Assembly (NCBI RefSeq): GCF_964036595.1
Contig: NZ_OZ038523.1
Coordinates: 1,516,501 to 1,580,500 of the forward strand
Length of the DNA stretch: 64,000 bases
Direction: 5' to 3'
Origin: Tenacibaculum sp. 190524A05c
GTDB taxonomy: Bacteria; Bacteroidota; Bacteroidia; Flavobacteriales; Flavobacteriaceae
Every line of letters begins with the position of its first letter. Within the stretch, counting starts at the first letter, position 1. Of this stretch, positions 1 to 6,698 are shown one piece after another. Both the position numbers and the translations under genes were made by a program. The notes under the pieces are model-generated. The model searched no databases, was not told where the DNA came from, and worked only from the letters and a program-made list of their open reading frames with translations.

Positions 1-42
1 AGATGCGAAGTTGATTCTTTCAGTAGTGTTTATCGTTGCCAA
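1..42 (-). CDS. rpoB: RNA polymerase beta subunit, N-terminal 14 codons (partial)
   Basis: Reading the minus strand from position 42 gives a TTG start followed by ATINTTERINFAS-like residues, in frame to the window edge. This is the expected RpoB N-terminus, and the gene lies directly downstream of rplL, as in the usual rplKAJL-rpoBC order. There is no in-frame ATG; an in-frame stop (61-63) lies 18 bases upstream of the TTG, so the TTG start is well supported. RpoB carries part of the RNA polymerase active centre. Only the first 14 codons are present. Confidence 0.8.
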   Translation of the reverse strand, partial: MATINTTERINFAS

Positions 43-196
43 AAGAGTATCTATTTTTAATTAAAAATATTTTATTAAAAAACTTTTACAGTTTTTCTTG
101 CAATTTTTACTACTTTAAATTGATAATTAACAATTTAATAATCAACTAAAAGAAGTTTAAAAAAAACACAAATTGCGATTGTGAATTTAGTAAGTA

Positions 197-204
197 CAAA
201 TATA
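197..204 (-). promoter_or_regulatory. Candidate internal promoter (-7 TATATTTG) for rpoBC
   Basis: The minus strand reads TATATTTG, a perfect match to the Bacteroidota -7 consensus TAnnTTTG, in the 246-base gap between rplL and rpoB. Transcription would start near position 190 and give a leader of about 150 bases. No clear -33 TTG is visible. A weak hairpin (CCCAC/GTGGG, 265-280) just after the rplL stop could attenuate or be processed. Nothing else is evident in the gap. Confidence 0.4.
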
Positions 205-288
205 TACACAAAATGGTTTAGGGCTAAAACTATTGTTTCAGCACCTAAACCTGTATTTTGTTATCCCACTTTTTTGTGGGGAGTTATA

Positions 289-666
289 TTATTTTAACTC
301 TACTTCAGCTCCTGCTTCTTCTAAAGACGCTTTAAGACCTTCAGCCTCATCCTTAGAAACTCCTTCTTTAATTGGTGCTGGAGCGCTATCTACGATTCCT
401 TTAGCTTCTTTTAATCCTAAACCAGTTAATTCCTTAACTAATTTTACAACTGCTAATTTAGAACCTCCTGCTGCTTTTAAGATAACATCAAATTCAGTTT
501 TCTCTTCACCAGCATCTCCACCAGCTCCACCAGCTGGTCCAGCTACTGCTACTGCAGCCGCTGCAGGCTCAATTCCATACTCATCTTTTAAAATATCAGC
601 TAATTCATTAACTTCTTTTACTGTTAAGTTAACTAATTGTTCTGCGAAATCTTTTAAATCTGCCAT
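289..666 (-). CDS. rplL: 50S ribosomal protein L7/L12
   Basis: A 125-residue protein of normal L7/L12 length. It has an N-terminal dimerisation helix, an Ala/Gly-rich hinge (about residues 36-55), and the C-terminal factor-binding domain with the conserved EKTEFDV and LKEAKGIVD motifs. L7/L12 forms the flexible stalk of the large subunit that recruits EF-Tu, EF-G and initiation factors; it docks on L10, whose gene is directly upstream. It is the last ribosomal gene before rpoB. The start ATG follows a purine-poor, AT-rich leader without a Shine-Dalgarno, which is normal in this phylum. Confidence 0.98.
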   Translation of the reverse strand: MADLKDFAEQLVNLTVKEVNELADILKDEYGIEPAAAAVAVAGPAGGAGGDAGEEKTEFDVILKAAGGSKLAVVKLVKELTGLGLKEAKGIVDSAPAPIKEGVSKDEAEGLKASLEEAGAEVELK

Positions 667-713
667 TTTAAATTGTTTTTAATTTTTTATTATTAGTTTA
701 TTAGTGCGCTAAA

Positions 714-1229
714 TTATTTTTCTGATAACGTCTTTAAGATACCAGATAATTTACCTCCTCCAGACTGTAATGCTGATACAACATTCTTCGCAGGAGATTG
801 TAATAATGTGATAATATCACCGATAAGTTCTTCACGAGACTTGATGTTAACAAGAGCATCTAATTGGTCATCTCCAACGTAAACTGCTTCTTCAACATAA
901 GCTCCTTTTAATAAAGGCTTATCAGATTTTTTCCTAAATTCTTTAATTACCTTTGCTGGAGCATTACCTGCTTCAGAAATCATTAAAGATGTATTACCTT
1001 TTAAAACCTCTGGTAATTCACCAAAGTCTTTATCTGAAGCTTCCATTGCCTTTTCTAACAATGTATTCTTCACAACAGCCAATTTTACGTTTGCCTTAAA
1101 ACAAGCTCTACGTAAGTTAGATGTAGTTAAAGCATCTAAACCAGAAATATCTGCTAAATAGATCGTACTTGTATCTGCTAATTGCGCTGTTAAATCTTGT
1201 ATTACTTGTGATTTTTCTTCTCTAGTCAT
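714..1229 (-). CDS. rplJ: 50S ribosomal protein L10
   Basis: A 171-residue L10: N-terminal rRNA-binding domain beginning MTREEKSQVI, the conserved VVKNTLLEKA segment and a C-terminal helix that binds L7/L12 dimers. It is the base of the ribosomal stalk. It starts 21 bases after the end of rplA and is followed by rplL. That short gap leaves no room for the long L10-binding leader known in enterobacteria, so feedback regulation, if any, must use another site. Confidence 0.98.
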   Translation of the reverse strand: MTREEKSQVIQDLTAQLADTSTIYLADISGLDALTTSNLRRACFKANVKLAVVKNTLLEKAMEASDKDFGELPEVLKGNTSLMISEAGNAPAKVIKEFRKKSDKPLLKGAYVEEAVYVGDDQLDALVNIKSREELIGDIITLLQSPAKNVVSALQSGGGKLSGILKTLSEK

Positions 1230-1250
1230 GATTGATAGATTTTAACTGCC

Positions 1251-1943
1251 TTATGATACCGATTTTACATCTACAGCTACACTAGGACTCATAGTAGAAG
1301 ACATAAAAATACTCTTAATATAAGTTCCTTTTGCCGCTGTTGGCTTTAATTTTAATAGTGTTTGAACTAATTCATTTGCATTTTCGAAAATCTTATCAGC
1401 ATCGAAAGATACTTTTCCGATTGCAGCGTGAACGATACCAGTTTTATCAACTTTAAAGTCAATTTTACCAGCCTTTACCTCTTTTACTGCTTTTGCAACA
1501 TCCATAGTTACTGTACCTGTCTTTGGGTTTGGCATTAAACCTCTTGGTCCTAAAACACGACCTAAAGGACCTAATTTACCCATAACGCTAGGCATAGTTA
1601 TAATTACGTCAACATCAGTCCATCCTCCTTTGATTTTCTGAAGGTACTCATCTAAACCTACATAATCAGCACCAGCTGCTTGAGCTTCTGCTTCTTTATC
1701 TGGAGTAACTAATGCTAATACTTTTACATCCTTTCCAGTTCCGTGAGGTAATGTTACTACACCACGAACCATTTGATTAGCTTTACGAGGATCAACTCCT
1801 AAACGCACTGCTAAATCTACAGATGCATCAAACTTTACGTTTGTTATCTCTTTTACTAATGCTGATGCATCCTTTAAGTCATAAACTTTAGAGGTGTCAA
1901 TCTTAGCGCGAGCTTCTTTTTGCTTTCTTGTTAATCTTGCCAT
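1251..1943 (-). CDS. rplA: 50S ribosomal protein L1
   Basis: A 230-residue L1 with the family signature in the middle ([20 protein letters not shown]) and typical length. L1 binds 23S rRNA at the L1 stalk, helps release deacylated tRNA, and represses the L11-L1 mRNA in many bacteria. It lies 18 bases downstream of rplK. The ATG start at 1943 matches the usual [12 protein letters not shown]-terminus of the family. Confidence 0.98.
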   Translation of the reverse strand: MARLTRKQKEARAKIDTSKVYDLKDASALVKEITNVKFDASVDLAVRLGVDPRKANQMVRGVVTLPHGTGKDVKVLALVTPDKEAEAQAAGADYVGLDEYLQKIKGGWTDVDVIITMPSVMGKLGPLGRVLGPRGLMPNPKTGTVTMDVAKAVKEVKAGKIDFKVDKTGIVHAAIGKVSFDADKIFENANELVQTLLKLKPTAAKGTYIKSIFMSSTMSPSVAVDVKSVS

Positions 1944-1961
1944 TTTAAATCTCTTTTAAGT

Positions 1962-2399
1962 TTAAGCTGGTGCATCACCTGTTACTGTTAATCCCATAGA
2001 GCGAGCAGTTCCTGCGATCATTCTCATTGCTGATTCAATTTTGAAGGCATTTAAATCTACCATCTTATCTTCTGCAATCGTTCTAATTTGATCCCAAGTA
2101 ACACTTGCTACTTTCTTTCTATTAGGCTCTCCTGAACCTTTCTTAATTTTGGCCGCTTCTAGTAATTGTACTGCAGCTGGTGGAGTTTTAACAACAAATT
2201 CGAATGATTTATCAGTGTATACTGTAATCACTACAGGTAAAACTTTACCTTGCTTGTCCTGTGTACGCGCATTAAATTGCTTACAGAACTCCATGATGTT
2301 AACTCCGGCAGCACCTAAAGCGGGTCCAACTGGTGGCGACGGATTCGCAGCACCTCCCCTAACTTGTAGTTTAACTAATTTACTTACTTGTTTTGCCAT
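1962..2399 (-). CDS. rplK: 50S ribosomal protein L11
   Basis: A 145-residue L11: N-terminal domain with the Pro-rich [20 protein letters not shown] segment, and a C-terminal 23S rRNA-binding domain ending [13 protein letters not shown]11 forms the GTPase-associated centre with L10 and L7/L12 and is needed for RelA activation. It follows nusG after about 65 bases. The order secE-nusG-rplKAJL is the classical bacterial arrangement. Confidence 0.98.
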   Translation of the reverse strand: MAKQVSKLVKLQVRGGAANPSPPVGPALGAAGVNIMEFCKQFNARTQDKQGKVLPVVITVYTDKSFEFVVKTPPAAVQLLEAAKIKKGSGEPNRKKVASVTWDQIRTIAEDKMVDLNAFKIESAMRMIAGTARSMGLTVTGDAPA

Positions 2400-2464
2400 T
2401 GTTTAAGTTTTAATTGTGCTTTATACTGGAAGCTATAAAACACTTTAAAATATATATGTAACAG

Positions 2465-3013
2465 TTATATTTTCTCTACTTGCATGTAACTTAATTCTAA
2501 TGGTGTTTTTCTTCCGAAAATCTTAACCATAACCTCAAGTTTACGCTTCTCTTCATTCACCTTCTCTACGATACCGTCAAATCCATTGAATGGACCATCT
2601 ACTACTTTTACTGTTTCTCCAACAGTGTAAGGTATTGCAACAGTTTCCTCATTTACCGAAAGCTCATCTACTTTACCTAGCATTCTGTTTACTTCAGATT
2701 TACGCATAGGGACAGGATCACCTCCTTTTGTTTCACCTAAAAAACCAATTACTCCTGTAACCGCTTTAATAACGTGAGGAACTTCACCTGCTAAATTTGC
2801 TTCCACCATTATATAACCAGGAAAGTATACTCTTTCTCTGTTTATTTTTTTCCCATTTCTTATTTGAACAACCTTTTCAGTAGGAACAATAACTTGACTT
2901 ACATAATCAGACAATCCATGTCTAGCAATATCTGTCTCAATGTAAGTCTTAACTTTATTCTCTTGACCACCGATAGCTCTAACCACATACCATTTCATCA
3001 CCGTATCAGCCAT
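2465..3013 (-). CDS. nusG: Transcription termination/antitermination factor NusG
   Basis: A 182-residue NusG: N-terminal NGN domain (KWYVVRAIGGQENKVKTYIE), with the FPGYIMVE segment that contacts RNA polymerase, and a C-terminal KOW domain (VKVVDGPFNGFDGIVE). NusG clamps elongating polymerase and links it to Rho or to the ribosome through the KOW domain. It lies 3 bases after secE, so the two are co-transcribed. The start chosen gives MADTVMKWYV; the second Met at codon 6 is also possible. Confidence 0.97.
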   Translation of the reverse strand: MADTVMKWYVVRAIGGQENKVKTYIETDIARHGLSDYVSQVIVPTEKVVQIRNGKKINRERVYFPGYIMVEANLAGEVPHVIKAVTGVIGFLGETKGGDPVPMRKSEVNRMLGKVDELSVNEETVAIPYTVGETVKVVDGPFNGFDGIVEKVNEEKRKLEVMVKIFGRKTPLELSYMQVEKI

Positions 3014-3016
3014 CTC

Positions 3017-3208
3017 TTAGAATAATTTAAAGAAGTTATCTAATCCTGTTTGAAAAACCTTATCTATTACCGCCACTGCTAATGCAAATATGATAGTAAA
3101 AACTGCTACAACTACTGTTGACTTTTGAGCCTCTTCACGAGATATCCAAGTCATGTTAGTATTTAACTCTTCAAAAGAGTCTTTGATGTACTGTATAAAG
3201 TTATTCAT
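3017..3208 (-). CDS. secE: Preprotein translocase subunit SecE
   Basis: A 63-residue single-pass SecE: an amphipathic N-terminal helix (MNNFIQYIKDSFEELN), the conserved TWISREEAQKSTV segment and one transmembrane helix (about residues 34-55). SecE clamps SecY in the inner-membrane Sec channel. The open frame extends upstream, but that part would be translated from the tRNA-Trp gene, so the ATG at 3208 is the true start. The gene sits between tRNA-Trp (17-base gap) and nusG. Confidence 0.95.
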   Translation of the reverse strand: MNNFIQYIKDSFEELNTNMTWISREEAQKSTVVVAVFTIIFALAVAVIDKVFQTGLDNFFKLF

Positions 3209-3225
3209 TGTTTCTAGAAAATTTG

Positions 3226-3298
3226 CACGGGTTGAGAGGCTCGAACTCCCGACACCTGGTTTTGGAGACCAGTGCTCTACCAACTGAGCTAAACCCGT
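3226..3298 (-). tRNA. tRNA-Trp (anticodon CCA)
   Basis: On the minus strand a 73-base cloverleaf starts ACGGGTT and ends AACCCGT plus a G discriminator; the acceptor stem pairs over 7 bp. The anticodon arm is CTGGT-CTCCAAA-ACCAG, giving CCA. The T arm contains GTTCGAG. The terminal CCA is not encoded. It lies between tuf and secE, a common bacterial location. Confidence 0.97.
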
Positions 3299-3309
3299 TT
3301 ATTTATAAA

Positions 3310-3334
3310 GGCATCCCTAGAGTGTAGGGATACC
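3310..3334 (-). terminator. Hairpin between tuf and tRNA-Trp (attenuator or processing site)
   Basis: GGCATCCCTA and TAGGGATACC form a 10-bp stem with a 5-base loop. Read from the minus strand, the single mismatch becomes a U-G wobble. It is followed only by TTTATAAATAAA, so it is a weak terminator at best. It may attenuate read-through from tuf into tRNA-Trp/secE/nusG or guide processing. Confidence 0.4.
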
Positions 3335-3357
3335 TCTAATTTATTTATAAACTATAA

Positions 3358-4545
3358 TTAGTCTAAGATTTCAGTTACCTGACCAGCTCCTACTGTTCTA
3401 CCTCCTTCACGGATAGCAAACTGTAAACCGATATTTAATGCGATTGGCTGAATTAAATCAACTGTAATAGTTAAGTTATCACCAGGCATTACCATTTCAA
3501 CACCATCAGGTAAGTTAATGTTACCAGTTACGTCAGTTGTACGTACGTAGAACTGTGGACGGTAGTTATTGTGGAAAGGAGTGTGACGACCACCTTCTTC
3601 TTTCTTTAAGATATACACCTCAGCTTTGAACTTAGCGTGTGGAGTTACTGATCCAGGCTTAGTAATTACCATACCTCTTTTGATATCAGTTTTATCAATA
3701 CCTCTTAATAAGATACCAGCGTTATCTCCAGCCTCACCTCTATCTAAGATTTGACGGAACATCTCGATTCCAGTTACTGTAGAAGTTAACTTCTCAGAAC
3801 CCATACCGATAATCTCTACAGGATCTCCAGAGTTGATGATACCAGTTTCGATACGTCCTGTTGCTACAGTACCACGACCAGTAATAGAGAATACATCCTC
3901 GATTGGCATTAAGAAATCTTTCTCAGTATCTCTTGGTGGCTCCTCAATCCAAGTATCAACAGCTTCCATTAAAGATAACACTGTATCTACCCATTTTTGC
4001 TCTCCATTTAAAGCCCCTAAAGCAGAACCCATGATTACAGGACTATTATCTCCATCATACTCATAGAAAGACAATAAATCTCTAACTTCCATTTCTACTA
4101 ACTCTAATAACTCCTCATCATCAACCATATCCACTTTGTTCATGAATACAACGATTCTTGGAATACCAACCTGACGTCCTAATAAGATGTGCTCACGAGT
4201 TTGTGGCATTGGACCATCAGTTGCAGCTACTACTAAAATAGCTCCATCCATTTGAGCAGCACCAGTTACCATGTTCTTTACATAATCGGCGTGACCTGGA
4301 CAGTCAACGTGTGCATAGTGACGGTTAGCAGTTGCATATTCTACGTGAGAAGAGTTAATTGTAATACCTCTTTCTTTCTCTTCTGGAGCGTTATCGATTT
4401 GATCGAAAGCTCTTTGCTCAGAGTAACCTGCGTCAGCTAATACTTTAGTGATAGCAGCAGTTAATGTAGTTTTACCGTGATCTACGTGACCGATTGTACC
4501 TACGTTTAAGTGCGGTTTCGAACGATCGTAAGTTCCTTTTGCCAT
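3358..4545 (-). CDS. tuf: Translation elongation factor Tu
   Basis: A 395-residue EF-Tu with all GTPase motifs: G1 GHVDHGKT near residue 19, G3 DCPGHADY near 81 and G4 NKVD near 136. These are followed by the two beta-barrel domains that bind aminoacyl-tRNA ([18 protein letters not shown], then [13 protein letters not shown] at the C-terminus). It delivers aminoacyl-tRNA to the ribosomal A site. It follows four tRNA genes and precedes tRNA-Trp and secE, all on one strand, so it probably sits at the end of the tRNA transcript. Confidence 0.99.
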   Translation of the reverse strand: MAKGTYDRSKPHLNVGTIGHVDHGKTTLTAAITKVLADAGYSEQRAFDQIDNAPEEKERGITINSSHVEYATANRHYAHVDCPGHADYVKNMVTGAAQMDGAILVVAATDGPMPQTREHILLGRQVGIPRIVVFMNKVDMVDDEELLELVEMEVRDLLSFYEYDGDNSPVIMGSALGALNGEQKWVDTVLSLMEAVDTWIEEPPRDTEKDFLMPIEDVFSITGRGTVATGRIETGIINSGDPVEIIGMGSEKLTSTVTGIEMFRQILDRGEAGDNAGILLRGIDKTDIKRGMVITKPGSVTPHAKFKAEVYILKKEEGGRHTPFHNNYRPQFYVRTTDVTGNINLPDGVEMVMPGDNLTITVDLIQPIALNIGLQFAIREGGRTVGAGQVTEILD

Positions 4546-4607
4546 GATTATTAATTTTAATTCTTAGTTAAATATATTTAGTGTTATTTATAAACTCTTA
4601 TTTAAAG

Positions 4608-4680
4608 AGCCAATGACGGGATTTGAACCCGTGACCTCATCCCTACCAAGGATGCGCTCTACCAACTGAGCTACACCGGC
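4608..4680 (-). tRNA. tRNA-Thr (anticodon GGT)
   Basis: A 73-base cloverleaf on the minus strand: acceptor GCCGGTG/CATTGGC with two G-U pairs, anticodon arm CATCC-TTGGTAG-GGATG giving GGT, and T arm with GTTCAAA. CCA is not encoded. It is the last of four clustered tRNA genes and lies about 60 bases before tuf. Confidence 0.97.
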
Positions 4681-4693
4681 AAGAATAATTTAG

Positions 4694-4766
4694 AGCGGGA
4701 GACCGGGTTCGAACCGGCGACATTCAGCTTGGAAGGCTGACGCTCTACCAACTGAGCTACTCCCGC
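4694..4766 (-). tRNA. tRNA-Gly (anticodon TCC)
   Basis: A 73-base cloverleaf on the minus strand: acceptor GCGGGAG/CTCCCGC, anticodon arm TCAGC-CTTCCAA-GCTGA giving TCC, and T arm GTTCGAA. It sits third in the Thr-Tyr-Gly-Thr cluster. Confidence 0.97.
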
Positions 4767-4791
4767 AATACTATTATTATTTTAAAAATTG

Positions 4792-4874
4792 TGGGGAGAG
4801 CAGGATTCGAACCTGCGAAGTCGAAAGACAACGGAGTTACAGTCCGTCCCATTTGGCCGCTCTGGAATCTCCCC
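4792..4874 (-). tRNA. tRNA-Tyr (anticodon GTA)
   Basis: An 83-base class II tRNA on the minus strand with the long variable arm expected of bacterial tRNA-Tyr. The acceptor is GGGGAGA/TCTCCCC, and the anticodon arm ACGGA-CTGTAAC-TCCGT gives GTA. Second gene of the cluster. Confidence 0.97.
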
Positions 4875-4915
4875 TACAAATTTTAATAAATCAATATTTT
4901 AATGAACTTTTATTG

Positions 4916-4989
4916 AGCCGATAGAGGGACTCGAACCCACGACCTGCTGATTACAAATCAGCTGCTCTAGCCAGCTGAGCTATATCGGC
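4916..4989 (-). tRNA. tRNA-Thr (anticodon TGT)
   Basis: A 74-base cloverleaf on the minus strand: acceptor GCCGATA/TATCGGC, anticodon arm GCTGA-TTTGTAA-TCAGC giving TGT. It is the first gene of the tRNA-tuf unit, about 40 bases after a matching -7 promoter element. Confidence 0.97.
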
Positions 4990-4998
4990 TTTTGTTAT

Positions 4999-5026
4999 AA
5001 AAAAACAATCCGTTATTTCTAACGGA
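4999..5026 (-). terminator. Rho-independent terminator of the rpsU-xerC-hpf region
   Basis: TCCGTTA (5009-5015) and TAACGGA (5020-5026) make a 7-bp stem with a TTTC loop. On the minus strand it is followed by TTG and seven T. It ends transcription after hpf. The tRNA promoter lies just upstream, so RNA begun there would start at about the base of this hairpin and probably escape it. Confidence 0.7.
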
Positions 5027-5029
5027 CTG

Positions 5030-5037
5030 CAAATGTA
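5030..5037 (-). promoter_or_regulatory. Promoter -7 element (TACATTTG) of the tRNA-tuf unit
   Basis: The minus strand has TACATTTG, a perfect TAnnTTTG match, about 40 bases before the first tRNA. A T-rich -33-like stretch (TTTTA) lies about 20 bases upstream. The predicted start near 5024 is at the edge of the hpf terminator hairpin. Confidence 0.55.
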
Positions 5038-5084
5038 AAAAGTAATTTCGAATATGTAAAACTTTTTATGTTTTTTTTTTCAAT

Positions 5085-5393
5085 TTATAACACTAACGTG
5101 TCTCTTTGTTTTTCTTTTGATTTTCTTAACTGCCTTTTCAAGGACTCTACACCTAGACTAACTCCTTCTTCAAATGTCTTTGTTGTCTTCTTGACAATTA
5201 GTTCGTTACCTGGAATATTAATCTTTACTTCTGTTATTTTATTTTCTTTATCACTTGTTTTTTGAACCTTCATAAAAACTTCCGCATCTACGATCTTGTC
5301 ATGAAATTTATCTAAACTTCCAACTTTTTTTTCAATAAACTTTACTAAATCAATGTCAGCTTTGAAATTTACAGATTGTGTGAATACCTTCAT
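5085..5393 (-). CDS. hpf: Short ribosome hibernation promoting factor (HPF/YfiA family)
   Basis: A 102-residue protein matching the short HPF/RaiA family: an N-terminal FTQSVNFKADIDLVKFIEKK strand-helix, a VFMKVQKTSDKEN strand, a VKINIPGNELIV strand, and a basic C-terminal helix (LKRQLRKSKEKQRD). These proteins bind the 30S decoding centre in stationary phase and idle ribosomes. The frame can start at a TTG at 5402 inside the xerC stop. The ATG at 5393, 5 bases after that stop, is preferred. The long-form C-terminal dimerisation domain is absent. Confidence 0.9.
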   Translation of the reverse strand: MKVFTQSVNFKADIDLVKFIEKKVGSLDKFHDKIVDAEVFMKVQKTSDKENKITEVKINIPGNELIVKKTTKTFEEGVSLGVESLKRQLRKSKEKQRDTLVL

Positions 5394-5398
5394 AATTT

Positions 5399-6286
5399 TC
5401 AATCTTTTTTTAGGCTCCTAGGATGAGCTTTATTAAACACTTGTTTTAATTGTTCCAAGTTATTATGAGTATAAACTTGGGTTGAGGCTAAACTTGAATG
5501 TCCTAGTAATTCTTTAACCGAATTTAAATCAGCTCCTTTATTGAGTAGTTCTGTAGCGAAAGTGTGCCGGAGTATATGCGGGCTACATTTTACCTTAGCT
5601 GATACCTTACTAAAGTAAGAATTTATTATTCGATAAACAAGTGTTTCATATATTTTATTCCCCTTAGCAGTTACAAAAAGATAGTCGTTATGAAGTCCTA
5701 AGTTACTCTTCTCATTTTTATATAAATTCATAATTCGAAGTGTATCAGGAAGCAAAGGCACAATTCTCTCTTTATTTCTCTTTCCTAAAACTTTTGCAGT
5801 GCTTAAACTTAAATCTATATCCGATTCTTTTAATTGTATCAATTCGATTCTTCTCATACCTGTAGAAAACAATAAATCAATAATAAGTTTATCTCGTAAA
5901 GACTCAAAATCTTCCTCACTTAATTCTTTCAGTACTTTTTCCACCTCTTGAAAACTAAATGGAATCTGTGGTTCTTTTTTTATTTTAAGTGACTTATGTT
6001 TTGCAAGAGGATTAACCGATATCCTATCAATCTCTTGCAGGTACTTATAAAATGTTTTTAAACTACTAATCTTCCTATTTATTGATCTATTCGCAACTCC
6101 TTGCTCAACCAGACTAACAATCCAACTACGTATAACATTATAATCTACTTCTACCACATCATCATTTTCAAATGATTCAACGCAGAACATTTGAAAAGCA
6201 TTTAAATCTGTTTTATAGGCCTGAACAGTATGTTTTGAGTAGTTTCTTTCTAATAAAAGATACTCTAAGAAAGATTCAATATACAT
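5399..6286 (-). CDS. xerC: Tyrosine recombinase XerC/XerD
   Basis: A 295-residue tyrosine recombinase. The N-terminal SAM-like core-binding domain (FLEYLLLERNYSKHTVQAY) precedes the catalytic domain, where all six conserved positions are visible: Arg in FSTGMRRIEL, Lys in LGKRNKERIVPL, HxxR in SPHILRHTFAT, His in LLGHSSL and the Tyr nucleophile in STQVYTH. Family members resolve chromosome dimers at dif with FtsK. The chosen ATG is codon 13 of the longest frame; the earlier ATG at 6322 lies in the loop of the rpsU terminator. XerC versus XerD cannot be decided from this copy alone. It is followed directly by hpf. Confidence 0.9.
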   Translation of the reverse strand: MYIESFLEYLLLERNYSKHTVQAYKTDLNAFQMFCVESFENDDVVEVDYNVIRSWIVSLVEQGVANRSINRKISSLKTFYKYLQEIDRISVNPLAKHKSLKIKKEPQIPFSFQEVEKVLKELSEEDFESLRDKLIIDLLFSTGMRRIELIQLKESDIDLSLSTAKVLGKRNKERIVPLLPDTLRIMNLYKNEKSNLGLHNDYLFVTAKGNKIYETLVYRIINSYFSKVSAKVKCSPHILRHTFATELLNKGADLNSVKELLGHSSLASTQVYTHNNLEQLKQVFNKAHPRSLKKD

Positions 6287-6301
6287 AGATGATAAATATA
6301 C

Positions 6302-6336
6302 TAAAAAAGAAAACCTGCACATAACTGTACAGGTTT
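6302..6336 (-). terminator. Terminator after rpsU
   Basis: AAACCTG (6311-6317) and CAGGTTT (6330-6336) form a 7-bp stem; on the minus strand it is followed by TCTTTTTT. It lies just after rpsU and before the preferred xerC start. Confidence 0.6.
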
Positions 6337-6361
6337 CTATATTTTCACATTGAGAATTAGA

Positions 6362-6559
6362 CTATCCTACTTCTTCTTGTGTTCTTAATCTTTGGATGTA
6401 AGATGCTTTAATCTTCTGAGCTCTTTTCGCTACAGATGGTTTCGTGAACTGCTTACGAGCACGTAACATTCTCATCGTCTTAGTACGGTCGAATTTACGC
6501 TTATAACGTTTTAAAGCTCTATCGATATTCTCACCTTCTTTTACTGGAATAATTAACAT
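6362..6559 (-). CDS. rpsU: 30S ribosomal protein S21
   Basis: A 65-residue S21, starting MLIIPVKEGENIDRALKRYK, with the basic KFDRTKTMRMLRARKQF centre. S21 binds near the 3' end of 16S rRNA beside the anti-Shine-Dalgarno. In Bacteroidota it is reported to help hide that sequence, which fits the lack of Shine-Dalgarno use elsewhere in this window. Its own gene is the exception (see the ribosome-binding site entry). It has its own promoter and a terminator. Confidence 0.98.
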   Translation of the reverse strand: MLIIPVKEGENIDRALKRYKRKFDRTKTMRMLRARKQFTKPSVAKRAQKIKASYIQRLRTQEEVG

Positions 6560-6566
6560 GTTTTTG

Positions 6567-6574
6567 CACCTCCT
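6567..6574 (-). promoter_or_regulatory. Strong Shine-Dalgarno before rpsU
   Basis: The minus strand reads AGAGGAGGTG; eight bases (AGGAGGTG) complement the anti-Shine-Dalgarno perfectly, 7 bases before the ATG. I saw no comparable site before other genes here. This fits the published model in Flavobacterium, where ribosomes lacking S21 expose the anti-Shine-Dalgarno and translate rpsU preferentially. Confidence 0.85.
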
Positions 6575-6656
6575 CTCATACGTATCTTATATATTTTGAT
6601 ATTTAAGTTGAACAATAATCAACTGTAAATAATGATTTTACATTTTTATTGGGCTG

Positions 6657-6664
6657 CAAAGATA
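6657..6664 (-). promoter_or_regulatory. Promoter -7 element (TATCTTTG) of rpsU
   Basis: A perfect TAnnTTTG on the minus strand gives a leader of about 90 bases. The leader holds a small AGTTGA/TCAACT hairpin and ends in the strong Shine-Dalgarno. No clear -33 TTG was found. Confidence 0.5.
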
Positions 6665-6698
6665 CATATTAATTTTAATATTCCTATTTATTTTATTT

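Noticed and set aside
5393..5402. TTG start of hpf inside the xerC stop
   Set aside because: An ATG 9 bases downstream gives the usual HPF N-terminus.
6286..6322. Upstream ATG for xerC
   Set aside because: It falls in the loop of the rpsU terminator and adds residues not typical of the family.
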